A stretch of DNA of 64,000 bases from Siphonodentalium dalli (taxonomy: Eukaryota > Mollusca > Scaphopoda > Gadilida > Siphonodentaliidae). The stretch covers positions 16,554,440-16,618,439 of the forward strand of contig CP136061.1 of NCBI GenBank assembly GCA_032622095.1. The letters run 5' to 3'. How positions within the stretch are numbered: position 1 is the first letter of the stretch; each line of letters opens with the position of its first letter. This document shows positions 33,851 through 45,337 of the stretch, piece after piece. The notes below the pieces were generated by a model. That model saw only the letters and a list, made by a program, of their open reading frames with translations. It was not told the DNA's origin and did no database searches. A program made the translations under genes and the position numbers.

Positions 33851-35204
33851 TGGACACAGGTGAACTCTGATAATAGACACGCTATTGATAAATAAACCGT
33901 TCGCATGTCGTCTTAGACAATCCGAAATGGCGCGACCATTGTTTTCGACCAAAGGAATCTGACTTGTGAAATCAGCGAGGGTGGGGGTAGGGTTAGCTTT
34001 TCTGCGATATCTTTATCAAAAATCAATGTGTCGAAGTTTTGTTTGTGGCATATGATCGAGATATCCTTGTAGATTGTTCATGTTCGTCTATATGTGATGT
34101 AACTCATTTTAAGAATATACAATACCTAAATATTTGGGAAAGAAAATTGAAAATGCAGTCATAAATACAATTCATCTGATGATATTATGACACTATTCCT
34201 TATTAAGATATGTAATTAAGTAATTTGTGTCAAGACCTCCCCATGTTTTTCGATTTCCAAGAACAAAGAAAGCCACTTACCGAACTTGCTATGCGTAATA
34301 GCATGTTTTTATTACCAAGTGGACGGGGGGAAATAGAGGGGTACACAAACAAAAGCCTCACACAAACCTTTTTCCACTAAAACATCAAGCTGGAAACAGG
34401 TAGATTCTGAAAATAGACACACTGGTGGTGTAGAAACTGTTCTCATATCGCTTTTAAGAATTCCGAAAACGCGCGACCATTGTTTTCGACATAAGGAATC
34501 CGACTATGAGTAGAGATTCACATAAGCGTTATCGATGCCCCAAACAATCATGTATGTTCAGCCTATAATGTTATATCGATAGGTGCTTGGTAAACCACAT
34601 CATAATGGTATTGTTCATTCCTCTATACACGATATGTATACTATCCCGAATTCTACTCATGGTTGTATGTGCAGTGTTCGCGATGTCGGTGGCCAAAGTG
34701 GCCAATGGCCACTTTTTTTTCTCGAAAATGACCACAACAAATTTCATTTGGCCAAACTTTTCTTTCACACAAAAGGAAACAGAAATCTAATTCAAAAAGC
34801 GCTTACTAGATCGACGAAGTTGGGCGACGAAATATCGCCCGTTTTTGGACACGCGGGTTTCGTACTTCGGATGCATCATATGATGACAACCCAAATTGAG
34901 TTTGTAAGGGAAGCGTTGATTGATTGGTGATGGTTGAACAAACACGATTACTAATCGTCAAAAACCATAATCTCTACACTGGTTATATCATATTTTATTG
35001 ACTAGGCGGTCTGTAAGATGAAATACGTAATTGCATTGTCCTATTATTCGATGTACCAGCGATGGCATGTCAGTCTTATAAAAACAACCGGCCTTTCCAC
35101 CATAAAGGTTATTAATACAACAATAGGTATTCAATACCTCACGAGTCATGTAAGCAATATAACTCTTGTTTTATTTCGGCGAGAATAGCGATGACAACTA
35201 ACAC
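33850..35204. other. Non-coding stretch with one local duplication
   Basis: The segment 33830-33965 is duplicated at 34370-34510 (CGCGACCATTGTTTTCGAC in both). No gene is recognised; short frames at 34571-34930 have no domain. Confidence 0.45.
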
Positions 35205-36120
35205 ACCCCCTTACTAACACGCCCCCTTACTAACACGCCCCATTACTAACACACCCCATTACTAACACATTCCCTTACCAACACACCCCATTACTAACAC
35301 ATCCCATTACTAACACACCCCTTACTAACACACCCCATTATTAACACACACCCTTACTAACACACACCCTTACTAACACACCCCATTACTAACACACCCC
35401 ATTACTAACACACCCCTTACTAACACACTCCATTACTAACACACCCCCTTACTAACACACCCCTTACTAACACACCCCATTACTAACACGCCCCATTGCT
35501 AACACACCCCTTACTAACACACCCCATTACTAACACACCCCATTACTAACACACCCCATTACTTACACTAACACCCCCTTACTAACACATCCCATTACTA
35601 ACACACCCGTTACTAACACCCCGCTTACTAACACACCCCCTTACTAACACACCCCCTTACTGACACACCCCCTTACTAACACCCCATTACTTACACTAAC
35701 ACACCCTACTAACACACCCTTACTAACACACCCCTTACTAACACCCCCTTACTAACACACCCCATTACTAATACACCCCATTACTAACACACCCCCATTG
35801 ATAACACAACCCCTTACTAACACACCCCGTTACTAACACACCCCCTTACTAACACACCCACTTACGAACACACCCCCTTACTAACACACCCCATTACTAA
35901 CACACCCCATTACTAACACACCCCCTTACTAACACACACCCTTACTAAAACACACCCCTTACTAACACACCCCATTACTAACACACCCCATTACTAACAC
36001 ACCCCTTTCTAACACACCCAATTACTAACACACCCCTTACTAACACACCCCCTTACTAACTAACACACCCCCTTACTAACACCCCCATTACTTACACTAA
36101 CACACCCCCTTACTAACACA
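35205..36120. repeat. 16-17 bp tandem array
   Basis: About 55 units of TTACTAACACACCCC with CCATT/CCCTT variants. It is strongly strand-asymmetric: the plus strand is almost free of G over more than 900 bp. Confidence 0.95.
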
Positions 36121-36124
36121 CCTC

Positions 36125-36785
36125 TTTAATGCAAAACTGTGTAGGAAGCAAACATATACAATGCGTCATTGTTTGACGGATAACTTCCTCGTTCAGATCG
36201 GACAGCAATATTGGATGCATATTTTCCCATTCCGAGAATATGTTTGCAATATGATAGAACGTTTTCACACGAATAAAGTTCATAATTATGTTATTCCTGT
36301 TGCCCAAATTTCAATTCCGTATAAGATGATGAGTTTATTTGTGTTATCGAATTGAAAATGCTTCTAACAAATTCGATACCATCAGTTATGACAAAACCTG
36401 TAGGATGATCAGACGTATCTTGTCAACGGCTACCTGCATGTTCTCCAGGCTGAACGAGGAACATGTAGCAACCACCTGTCAGGAGGTAGCCTGATAAACC
36501 TGCCATAACAGATACACTCCTTATGCTTTTTTGTCAAATCCCCTGTCACGTCCTGATAACACATACATGCACCTACAATTAACGTACATTCTAAGTAAAT
36601 ATGCTTTCCCATTTAACATAAATTGTTATCCGCACGTGACGGGGGATAGGTATTGTTATTGTAATCTGTTCTGTCTCTGTACCATGCATGTTGGTTGAGA
36701 GAATAAACATATATGCAATAGTTTAAGGGACGTTTTCATAGGAGGTGGTCCTTTCTTAACACATGCGTGTGTTCTTAAAAATGGT
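36125..36785. other. Non-coding stretch
   Basis: Nothing recognised. Confidence 0.3.
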
Positions 36786-36789
36786 GCAT

Positions 36790-37020
36790 TTCGCCCTTTG
36801 GCGCTCATGTTATCCACTGCCTGTATGAATTTTCCTTTTTTTGCAAAGATAATTCCGAGATTAGGTTTTCTAGTTCGAAAAATCAAGCATTTGGTTTTAT
36901 CTGGATTGACTAAGAGAGCTTTCATATGCGTGCAAGGACTGTAAGCTATCTAACTGCCACTGAACTCCTCCGAACTTTCGGACAATAGACTTAAATCATC
37001 AGCAAATAATAAGTTATTTA
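36790..37020 (-). pseudogene. LINE reverse transcriptase fragment (ADD box region)
   Basis: The minus strand reads NLLFADDLSLLSESSE, then after a frameshift QWQLDSLQSLHAYESS, then after another change LLVNPDKTKCLIFRTRKPN. This is the palm motif C (FADD) followed by the usual L.vN..KTK.lif segment of LINE reverse transcriptases. It covers only about 75 codons and is broken by two frame changes. Confidence 0.65.
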
Positions 37021-37099
37021 TTTGTTAAGGATAATTCAAGGATATTTTAATCGACGGTGAGGTTATGTCAGAGAGTTTTATATATTTTACTGAGATAAC

Positions 37100-38000
37100 C
37101 AGAATAGAATCTTTGATTGTCAGTTTATTAAGTAATATGCTTAATAACTAAGTGAGTCACAATTTGCTACCATTTCGGAAGAGTAGAGAAAAATATTCGA
37201 GATATATGTGAAATAATCTACTTTTTTAACAAATGTGGTTGCCATTTTGCAAGCCATATCGCGGATCTAAGAACAACACCTCAGTCTGCTGGAATCAAGT
37301 CCGGTCAAAATAATAAACACATTTCTTACACATAATAGTTACAGTGTACATGTACTTGAAAAAAATGGGCCAAACAAGAAAAGTTATTTTCTGCCGATTT
37401 TAATATCAAGTTTGTGAGAGAAAATTTCCAATAGTTCTGGTAATGTCAATGGCTACAATGCGAGCAATTAACCAATGTGCATCAGAAATGTTAGTATCCA
37501 ATGTATATAAGACAAACTAGCCAAATTTATTCAGCAAGCGCACTGCTATGGTAATATTTACCATTTTCTGGCTGCTATTTTGCGAAAAAGAGACAATTTT
37601 GTTTCCATTGAGTTGGAATATTTATAAGTATTGGTATGCCTTACTTACATTGCACGTTTCTGCCCATTTCTTGTTGAAATATGACCAGAACCCTAATTGT
37701 GACTTTTGGTGAAATTTTACACCGTGTTCTGTAACATAAAACCTTTGAGGGATCAGAAGTGGCTGGGGCCCCATGAATATCATATGTCATTACTCCAATG
37801 ATTAGTTAACATGAATAATACAAAATAAAATCAGAATTCTCAACCAGTACCATACAACAGTAACTGGTCTAGAAGATATTATTGTAAAAACGTCCAATTT
37901 TACATTTCCTGCTGCCATTTTGGCGGACATCTTGGACGTGGAGTTCCAATTTTCCATGAATATGTGGCATAAATCTTAGCTTCACAAAACTTTATACATT
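37100..38000 (-). repeat. Dispersed ~1-kb repeat family, inverted copy
   Basis: Reverse complement of the family described at 23340-24300: GTGAGTCACAATTTGC near 37150, ATGGCTGC-like and TTCCAACTCAATGG-like motifs near 37600, and CATCTTGGACGTGG near 37930, in mirrored order. Confidence 0.6.
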
Positions 38001-38085
38001 TGTATACATATGACATGATTTTCTCTATAATTTCTTATACAATCGTGAATAAGAGTAGTAAGGACAGGCAATTTTTTTACCCTGT

Positions 38086-38490
38086 GCCAATGCATTCTCT
38101 TATATATGCGAGTCGACCATAGGTCGCCTCACATATATAAGAGAATGCATTGGCCTAACAAATTTTTATCATTTTTTTTTAATAAATGTTTCTTACAATT
38201 TTTAGGACATAAAATAAAAAGCATCCATTACCCTGCAGGGAGCCCCACACATATATAGAAGCATATAGAAGAGTGTCGTCTGCTCATGTTTGTCTGGGGC
38301 TCTGTATGGGTGAAATTATAAAATTGTTAAAGAATACAAGAAAAAATTATTAAAATGTAAAAAATTGTTAGGCCAATGCATTCTCTTATATATGCGAGGC
38401 GACCTATGGTCGACTCGCATATATAAGAGAATGCATTGGCACAGGGTAAAACAAATCCCGACTTACGACTGGATTTGATATGGCTGGTCG
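38086..38490. mobile_element. Palindrome-core MITE, second end type, left end damaged
   Basis: The two 69-bp palindromes (38086-38154, one mismatch; 38372-38440, perfect) flank the same spacer as the 18391-18857 copy (GCCCCACACATATATAGAAG at 38241). The right outer end TCCCGACTTACGACTGGATT plus TGATATGGC is present. The left outer end is missing beyond the T-run. Confidence 0.7.
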
Positions 38491-39465
38491 TAAATGTCGT
38501 ACTGTCGGTACTCGGATGCATTAAAACATGTTTTGCAAAATAGTTTATTAAACAATAGAATAATAATAATAAACAGTTCATATTAGTTAGCGACTTTATT
38601 AATTGTTATTGGTATAGCCAGGGACGTGGCGTCAAGGGTGGAGTTTTGTATGCTATTGCCCCCCCCCCCCCCCCCAACTCCGGCCAAATGTTTCAACAGT
38701 TAGAAATGTTATGCCTCACGCAACATCTGCTGAAAATTATACACCACATATATGTTTTTATTGGTGTAATTGATTGATTTTATTTTCCAACCAATAGTTA
38801 ATAGTTAACACATATAGGTTCTAATTGTTGTTATAGTTAATGGGTGGGGAATGTGTTGTTTTTAGACCAAATGTACCATATTTATTCGATATTTAGTCAC
38901 AATTTTCGTCTAAAATTTGGAAATTGTCCAGAATTAGGTTCAAGTCAGGTTGAACATTTCCAACAGTTGGACAATATGACCTACCAGTTCGACAATTCCA
39001 ACACGGACTGGGCGTATTTTGCAAACATGGGTTTTATCTGGTTCAAAGGTGTGCAGATACCCCCACGTAGCTCATGTTATTGAGTATGGAAAGGCTATGT
39101 AACTCACTGAATGGATGAACAGTTGTGTATATATTAACTCAATACACAACTCGTTGTGTTTGCTTGCTTATTTTAGCGTCATGGTGAGTTTGTACTAATC
39201 ATCATCCCATGTTGGTCGTAGTATTTATGGAATAGAACCGATTAAATGGGGAAAAGAACCGTCTCGATCAAAATAGAAACCTACAAATTAGCGCGTTTCG
39301 TCGATGTTATGATTCGCGCATTCGTTCTTCGTGACCACAAAATGTGAGACGAATGGAAAAATAAACAGAGGATATCAAATTCGTGTTCCTCGCGCATGGA
39401 ATGTATGAAAATCGTCTCAAATTTTCCAAAGGCTATACAAAAAAAAACGGAAAATTCTAAGGCCT
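38491..39465. other. Non-coding stretch with poly-C tract
   Basis: A long poly-C run is at 38660-38676. Short frames here carry no domain. Confidence 0.4.
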
Positions 39466-39561
39466 GTTTTATACGACGTGTGATACAAGTGTATAACTGG
39501 CTATTTTCCTGGTGAAATAAGAGAGTCGGCAATTGATCGTGTATTACACGTCGTATAAAAC
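39466..39561. mobile_element. 96-bp inverted-repeat element
   Basis: The arms GTTTTATACGACGTGTGATAC (39466-39486) and the complement of GTATTACACGTCGTATAAAA plus C (39541-39561) differ at one base. This is a very small MITE-like or hairpin structure. Confidence 0.7.
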
Positions 39562-41030
39562 CACGATACTCGTCGAAATTCGTCCTTACACGTGTCGACG
39601 TATTACACGACTGGCCTGGACGCGTAACTCATCACTTGTTAGTAGTATTGTCTACCCTTTCGGGTAGACGGTTTGACTTGACTTTGCTCCCCTCCTGTTC
39701 CTGTGCCATCAGGGGAATATAGGTCACGCCGCGTGGGTGTATATATCGGTGAAGGTTATCGCCATAATAACGCGTGGCGGGTATATCTAGGTCAAGGACG
39801 AATAAAATATTTCCGCAACAAATCGGCGGGGCACGGAGCCAAGGTTTTAATGGGGTAGGGTATAACTGAACGATAAACGCGGTAGGGTTTGTACTACAGC
39901 AGCTGGTAAATAATTGTTAATTAGTAGACAGAGATAGAACATAAAACGCGAGGTATCCGTTAATTAGCTGACGTTTCTATTTTGAGTAAAAACAATTTCG
40001 TTTAGTGTGTGTGTATCGTTTTAATGGGGTAGTATAGGACTATAAATATGTTCGGCTCACGAGAACAAATACTATAACCGGCTGAAGCTATATCACTGAC
40101 GCCCGTTTCGTTTGGTCTGACGCCAATACAGAGGGCGGGTATAAACGAAAGGCTCAGTATATAAACGTCGAATGGATACTGTTACACAATAACGGGAATA
40201 TATTTCCAACTATATATGTTCTAATATATAGTTATTTAGTTTTAGTTAATAAAAGTTGGATCACAATTGTTTTAAATCAGGAAGTATTCTATTAAGGATA
40301 AACACAAAACCAGGTATGTATATTTATATTTATTCAATTGTCTTTATTTCCGGAAGTCTTGTTCAATCATAGTTTTGAGAATATATACTTCAAACCACTG
40401 TTACAATCTTATTGGAGGGTACTAACTTATAAATACACACGAGTATGGATAACTGACCTCTTTCACCCACGAAGATAACTCTATTAATAAGTTTCGATCA
40501 GCTTGTGTGTCCACACCAAATTTTAATCCCCAATACTCCAGCTCCCTCTGCAGAGGTAGTGTTTCAATATTCTTCAGAGTCAGAGCCGCGTTGAATAAGT
40601 TTTAGAATTATAAGTAGATAATGCCTTGTCGTATCGTCTTTTGCGGGTCCTACTTGTTTGACCTTTCGTTTCTCGGTAGTACTAGGTAGGGCGTTATAAG
40701 TGGAAGGCAAGGAATCAATAGTAGAATTAAAGCTGATGGACGTTAATGGCAAGCTTTTATTAGTAGTACATATCTGTCAGAAGTTGCTGGTAAGCTCTCA
40801 CTAGAATTAGAAGGTGCAGTAAATCCATATGTATATCACAAGATGTCTGAAGTTGATGCAATAGTAATAGGGTACTAAATCCCCTACTAGAAATAGAAAG
40901 TACTACAGATGTGTTGGAACGTAGCAGCAAGAACAGAGGAATCCTCACCGCTTATTACTATACATACAAATACCTCTATAGTGCGGGTGCCAGAAGGTTA
41001 TGAATTGTGATTATATATAGTGAACAGAGA
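39562..41030. other. Region upstream of the zinc-finger/polymerase gene
   Basis: No protein is confidently recognised. Two TATAAAC motifs lie at 40141-40170. On the minus strand about 46 codons (roughly 40445-40600) read KNIETLPLQRELEYWGLKFG and continue without stop to a GT. This looks coding, but the family was not identified. It overlaps the end of a different open frame (40564-40752), so a frameshift would be needed. Confidence 0.3.
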
Positions 41031-41310
41031 AAATGTTGGCACACACCTATAAGTCTAACGCCTATATAATTGCGATGGAAATATTACCAGGCAACAGCTT
41101 ATGTATGCACCGGTCTATTTTAGTCTTAATTATTATTGTGTACGTATCCCAGCTAATATATTGTAGAGTGAGGCGCAATGCCAAAAAATGTTGGCACGGA
41201 TCAATAAGTCGAGCACCCAAATAATTGCCAGGAAATACTGCCAGGTAACCGGCGTATGTACGCTCTGATCTATGTTAGTCTTAATTAGCCTTGTGCACGT
41301 ATGTCGGGAG
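41031..41310. repeat. ~155-bp tandem duplication
   Basis: A copy starting AATGTTGGCACACACCTATA (41032) and one starting AATGTTGGCACGGATCAATA (41187) align throughout, including TATGTAYGC and TTAGTCTTAATTA. The frame at 41033-41224 lies in it and is not considered a gene. Confidence 0.7.
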
Positions 41311-41448
41311 CCAATATATATATATATTATAGCGGGTTTAGTCTACTTTCCTATGCAGGTAAACTAACACTACAGAGTTTGGAAAATCGGACGACAGAAA
41401 TACGAGCTTTATAGTCAACAGGCGGAAGTTCTAAACGGAAATAATACA

Positions 41449-42027
41449 ATGGTATGTATAATTAAAAAAAAAAATTTGGTTTTAAAAAAAAAAGTTTAAA
41501 AAAAAAAAAAAAAAAAAAAATGTTTTTTTTTCTTCAAAATTTATGTTTTTTTCAAAAAAAAAATTTGGTTTTCAAAAAAAAAAAAAAACATTTAAATTTT
41601 TTTTCAAATTTTTTTTTCTCTCAACAATATAGTCATGTGATATATCAAATTACTCGTCTCCACGTATCGACTACAACGCAGCAATTTTTATCAAAATTGT
41701 ATGTATATATTTTGAATTATTTAAAGAAATGTTATAACACTATTTCCAAATGCTAAATATTGGGGTTATATTACTGCCCTATATCAAAATGTTTTTTGTT
41801 TTGGTGTTTTTTACCTTCTTCTTATTACTCCTTGTATTCCCTTTTAGGAAATCGACCGCGACAAAGTACCATCACCACCACCACCACTATCAACTTCTAT
41901 TGTATCAAACACAAAGATATATCAAGAAAAATGTCCAAAGTGCGAATATATTTCCCAATCAAATGTCGACAAGATTAATCATGAAGATTTACATAGGACA
42001 TTGGATAATATCTGCCAAACGTATTCC
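41449..42027 (+). CDS. Putative first exons of the zinc-finger/polymerase gene
   Basis: A 180-bp exon (41848-42027) is bounded by TTTTAG on the left and GTGAGT on the right and is open in phase 0. It encodes EIDRDKVPSPPPPLSTSIVS and then a C2H2 finger with CPKC, a 12-residue spacer and HEDLH. It contains no ATG at its start. The ATG at 41449-41451 is directly followed by GTATGT and could be a one-codon first exon in the same phase; that is inference. The intervening sequence (41452-41847) is full of A and T runs. Joining to the next finger exon at 42140 preserves the frame. Confidence 0.5.
41452..41847. other. Putative intron with A/T homopolymer runs
   Basis: Alternating AAAAAA and TTTTTT tracts (41460-41625) repeat an AAATTTGGTTTT motif. 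This is low complexity; the frame through it is spurious. Confidence 0.5.
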
Positions 42028-42139
42028 GTGAGTATTATCTTTATATGTATAGTTGTATTTATTATACCTAAATAAATTTTCTAATTGTAGGGGAAATAAA
42101 TTCTGTGGAAGTCAATTATTTATTTACTTCTATTTAAAG

Positions 42140-42331
42140 GTTACTCCCAGTGAATTCGCCTGCAGTCAGTGTGACAAGGTGTATACTCAGAAGAAAACCC
42201 TCTCTCGCCACCTGCGGGCACAACACGACGGTATTCAATACCCGTGTTCAAAATGCGGTAAACTGTTCAAATACAGAAGCGATAGCGTGAAACACGAGAA
42301 GACCTGTGGAAGTGTGTTGTATTATCACAAG
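42140..42331 (+). CDS. Zinc-finger exon of the polymerase-associated gene
   Basis: This 192-bp exon lies between TTTAAAG and AAG/GTACGT, phase 0 at both ends. It encodes a C2H2 finger (CSQCDKVYTQKKTLSRHLRA then QH) and a C2HC finger (CSKCGKLFKYRSDSVKHEKTC without the last residue written together). It is clearly a duplicate of the first part of the next exon (same QCDK.(Y/F)TQKK and KYRSD motifs), so exon duplication built the finger array. Read-through into the intron stops at 42352. Confidence 0.65.
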
Positions 42332-42449
42332 GTACGTATGATATATGTTTAGTGGTAAAAAATAAAAAAAAAACTATCCTTTTGATGTAGGTGGGACAGA
42401 TATTATGTAACTATATACGACGCAGTATCAGTATTTTTTTTATTTTCAG

Positions 42450-43233
42450 GAGATCGTATTCGCTTGCAATCAGTGTGACAAGACGTTTACCCAAAAGAAA
42501 AACCTAGCTCGTCACGAGCGGAAGCAACACGACGGCGTTCAATATCCGTGCTCAAAATGTAGTAAAGTATACAAATATAGAAGCGATAGGGTGAAACACG
42601 AGAAGGTATGCCCGGGTACCCGTGCCTTGTATTCGTGTTCAATATGCTCCAAGTCGTTCGAAGATAAAAGCAACAAGAAGAAACACGAACTGGTATGCGT
42701 CGGTACCGACCACGTGTGTGACGTTTGTCAAATGAGGGGGACTCAGACAACATAACAACACTCATCAAAGACAACAGAAAAGAAAACGTAGCGATATAAC
42801 TTATTCAGTAGCGGCCAAACGTCCTAAAAGAAAAGTACCAATAAATTATTATTGCTGTCGGCAATGCACCGAAAAATTCCCTGATCGACACGAGTTATAT
42901 CTGCACAGAAAACATATACACTTTCAAACCGGGGGTGGTATACAGAAAAAACCGTGGGAAAACGAGCCACCGCCTTGGCAAGATAACACCGGAGCGAACG
43001 ACTCTGATTTAGAAGAAGTGTATTTAGCTAATAGGGACACCATATTACAACAACACAAAAAAGGAGCGATATATAACTTATACAATTTCCCACTAAGCAA
43101 CGAGGTCACTATAAAAACACTGATCACTTGTATAAGAAAAATATATAAGGACAAGAAAAGCGCTATGCGTCTAAACCTAATGTTCGGAGTAATATTGAAG
43201 AACAAAGATAATGGCAGATACCGCCGTATTTGA
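42450..43233 (+). pseudogene. Zinc-finger exon continuing towards the polymerase
   Basis: The acceptor TATTTTCAG precedes GAGATC. The reading holds fingers CNQCDKTFTQKK..H, CSKCSKVYKYRSD..H..C and CSICSKSFEDKSN..H..C. It then breaks inside the next finger (CDVC) at a run of five G near 42736. In the next frame it resumes with LRQHNNTHQRQQ and basic KRPKRK, a C2H2 finger (CRQCTEKF...H...H), and then a block typical for this polymerase family: PPPWQDN, YNLYNFPLS, LNLMFGVILKNKDNGRYR. It ends at a stop at 43233, overlapping the start of the polymerase frame. It would bind nucleic acid. Two frame breaks mark it as degenerate or mis-sequenced. Confidence 0.65.
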
Positions 43234-44270
43234 TACCCCGGTGTACCTTTCCAGGAGGGTGGATATCAGAAAGTTGAAATCCAGATTGAGTGAAATGGAT
43301 ATGACCGCAGTTCTGCTGAAATCGAGACCCGACACCGCCTGGGTTCCGGTGTTAATAACCAACGTAAATTTCGAGGTTTTCGGCTTGAACTATCCAGTAG
43401 GAAGAGGGGACGTCCCAGATTATCTCACGCGAAAGATGAGTATTCACAGTCTAATCAACAATGTACAAGGCGGACGACGATACAACGACAACCTATGCGC
43501 TTTTCGCTGTATCGCGCTCCACAAAGGATATAAACTTTATAATCTGGAAAATGCGACCAAGCAATATTTCAGCGAGTGGAAAAAGTATAAATCAATCGGC
43601 AAGCGATTCGACGGAGTATGTTTCGAAGAGTTTCCCGACATCGAAAAGTTGTTCAATCTAAACCTGGAGGCCTACAGTTTGAACGAAGAGGGTTTCGCCG
43701 TATCAGTGTACGCGTCCAGGGGAAAGCACGATACAACCCTATACGTCAATATTCACGAAAATCATATGATGTATATAAAGAATTTCCCTCAATATGCGAG
43801 CAAGTACCAATGCGTGAACTGCGATCGCCACTTTCCGAAAGCTCGTGACTTACGACGACACCAAGTAATTTGCGTCAACCAGACGGAGTTGGTATACCCC
43901 GGTGGGTTTTACAAGGATTTCGAAAGCATCTTCGTCCAGTTGGAACAACAAGGCATACACGTACCGAAGAACGAGCGAATATACCCGTGGTTTATTTGTT
44001 TCGATTACGAGTCGCTGCTTCAAAAGGTGGACAATGACGCGCCCGGTCAGAATCTGGAATGGATTCAGAGACACGTACCCGTAAGCGTGTCTATCTGCAG
44101 TAATATCGAAGGACATACCGAACCTTTCTGTATAGTGGAACCCGACACTAATACTCTGGTGGAATGTATGGTGGCTTCTATGTACGAGATATACGCGACC
44201 GTCTCTGAGTTGGCGGAGGATAAATGGGGTTGGGTGGTGCAAGAAATTAACGAGAAAATAAAGGCTGAGA

Positions 44271-44301
<31 letters not shown>

Positions 44302-44875
44302 GGATGATGATGATGACGAAGACGGTGGTAAGAAGAAGAGGAAGAAGCACACAACCTTAAGTAGTTTACTCGGCAAATTCTCTCAATATATGTCTCAAGT
44401 CCCCGTCTTGGGATTTAACTCATCAAACTATGACTTGAATTTGATTAAGATTTGCCTAGCCAGATATTTGAACTTACACGACGAGGAGCGAGTGTTCGTG
44501 GTCAAGAAGAACAACTCGTACATGTGTATAGCTTCTAAGCGACTCAAATTCCTCGATATATCTCATTACCTGTCGCCGGGTTCGTCTTACGTGAAATTCC
44601 TCAAGGCGTACGACGTCAAAGAAACGAAAGGTTTCTTTCCCTACGACTTTTTTGACGATATCGACAAGTTGAATGCGAAGCAACTACCGCCTCACGATTC
44701 AGATATATCACCGTCAGATTACGGTGATGCATACCTTTCACAAATAGATTCTCCATCTCGCTCGATGATAACACGGTATCCATCAAGTCATCCAAAACGA
44801 CCACGTTACATTTATTCGAATCTGATATATCTCTCAAATCTTTTTCATCGGGTACACCCTCACGAAACGAAATAA
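43211..44875 (+). pseudogene. Protein-primed family B DNA polymerase, N-terminal and exonuclease part only
   Basis: Order in the 554-codon frame: RPDTAWVPVLITNV (39-52); an OTU-like motif NDNLCAFRC (Asp93, Cys96) with a matching His185 in NIHENHMMYI; a C2HC finger (201-221); YPGGFY (229-234); exonuclease motif I FICFDYESLL (DxE, 261-270); an Asp/Glu-rich tract coded by GAT repeats (354-371); motif II GFNSSNYDLNLIK (401-413); LKFLDISHYLSPG (446-458); GFFPYDFFDDIDKL (474-487). Similarity ends near residue 496 (about 44700); the rest is antisense ATPase sequence. The polymerase palm and fingers are absent, so it cannot polymerise. The family is that of Polinton/adintovirus-like elements that replicate with a terminal protein. 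The upstream frame ends at 43233, so the true N-terminus was probably continuous with the finger array. Confidence 0.8.
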
Positions 44876-45059
44876 ACGAGAGTTCTCTAGCTATTTGATC
44901 GTACAAAGGTTGATATATTCCGTAACAATATAGTACACGATCTGGTGTTTGTGAGAACATTTCATCTTTATATTTCAACAAACGATACAACCAAGTAGTT
45001 TTTCCCGAACACGTAGCTCCGGAAATAGCTATCGACGTGTTGCTCGTAAAAGGATACAT
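44616..45059 (-). pseudogene. Packaging-type ATPase (A32/FtsK-like), C-terminally truncated
   Basis: The start codon at 45059 gives a 147-codon frame. Walker A is ISGATCSGKTTW (residues 12-23). VLYCYGIYQPLYD (42-54) is a family signature. Walker B with the double acidic pair is NVVVLDDLMD (85-94). GMHHRNLTVIYL (109-120) follows, the segment normally continued by the sensor/arginine-finger region. From about 44700 the sequence becomes the reverse complement of the polymerase gene and similarity stops. In relatives this ATPase is thought to pump DNA into capsids. The missing C-terminal third makes this copy inactive. It is convergent with the polymerase frame. Confidence 0.75.
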
Positions 45060-45337
45060 AGTTGAATAACCGTTATCGGCGGTATTAGTGCTAATTTATA
45101 TATATGATAAAGGTAAGAAAGATATATCGATCGAATAGGGGGGGGGGGTAATAATAAAAGACTAAAACACACAATCATTAAATACGTATATTGTTTAATC
45201 CATTATAGAATATAGTACTTCCTTTCCACGAGAAAGTTGTTTCCTTGACGACGTCTCTAATATTAGTTCGTGAGTTTTTTTTTTTGTACATATCCGATAG
45301 CCCCTAGATCAGTGTTCGGGATACGTGTTCATAAACA
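45060..45337. other. Spacer between the ATPase and PC4-like genes
   Basis: A poly-G run (45138-45148) and AT-rich sequence. Both flanking genes are on the minus strand, so this holds the ATPase promoter side and the end of the PC4-like gene. No signals were assigned. Confidence 0.4.

Noticed and set aside
34571-34930. Two opposed short open frames as a possible gene
   Set aside because: No domain on either strand and low-complexity TTTTTT/AAAA content.
43850-44376. Minus-strand hydrophobic frames opposite the polymerase
   Set aside because: Antisense of the polymerase reading; the Ile- or Ser-rich run is only the complement of the GAT repeats encoding the acidic tract.
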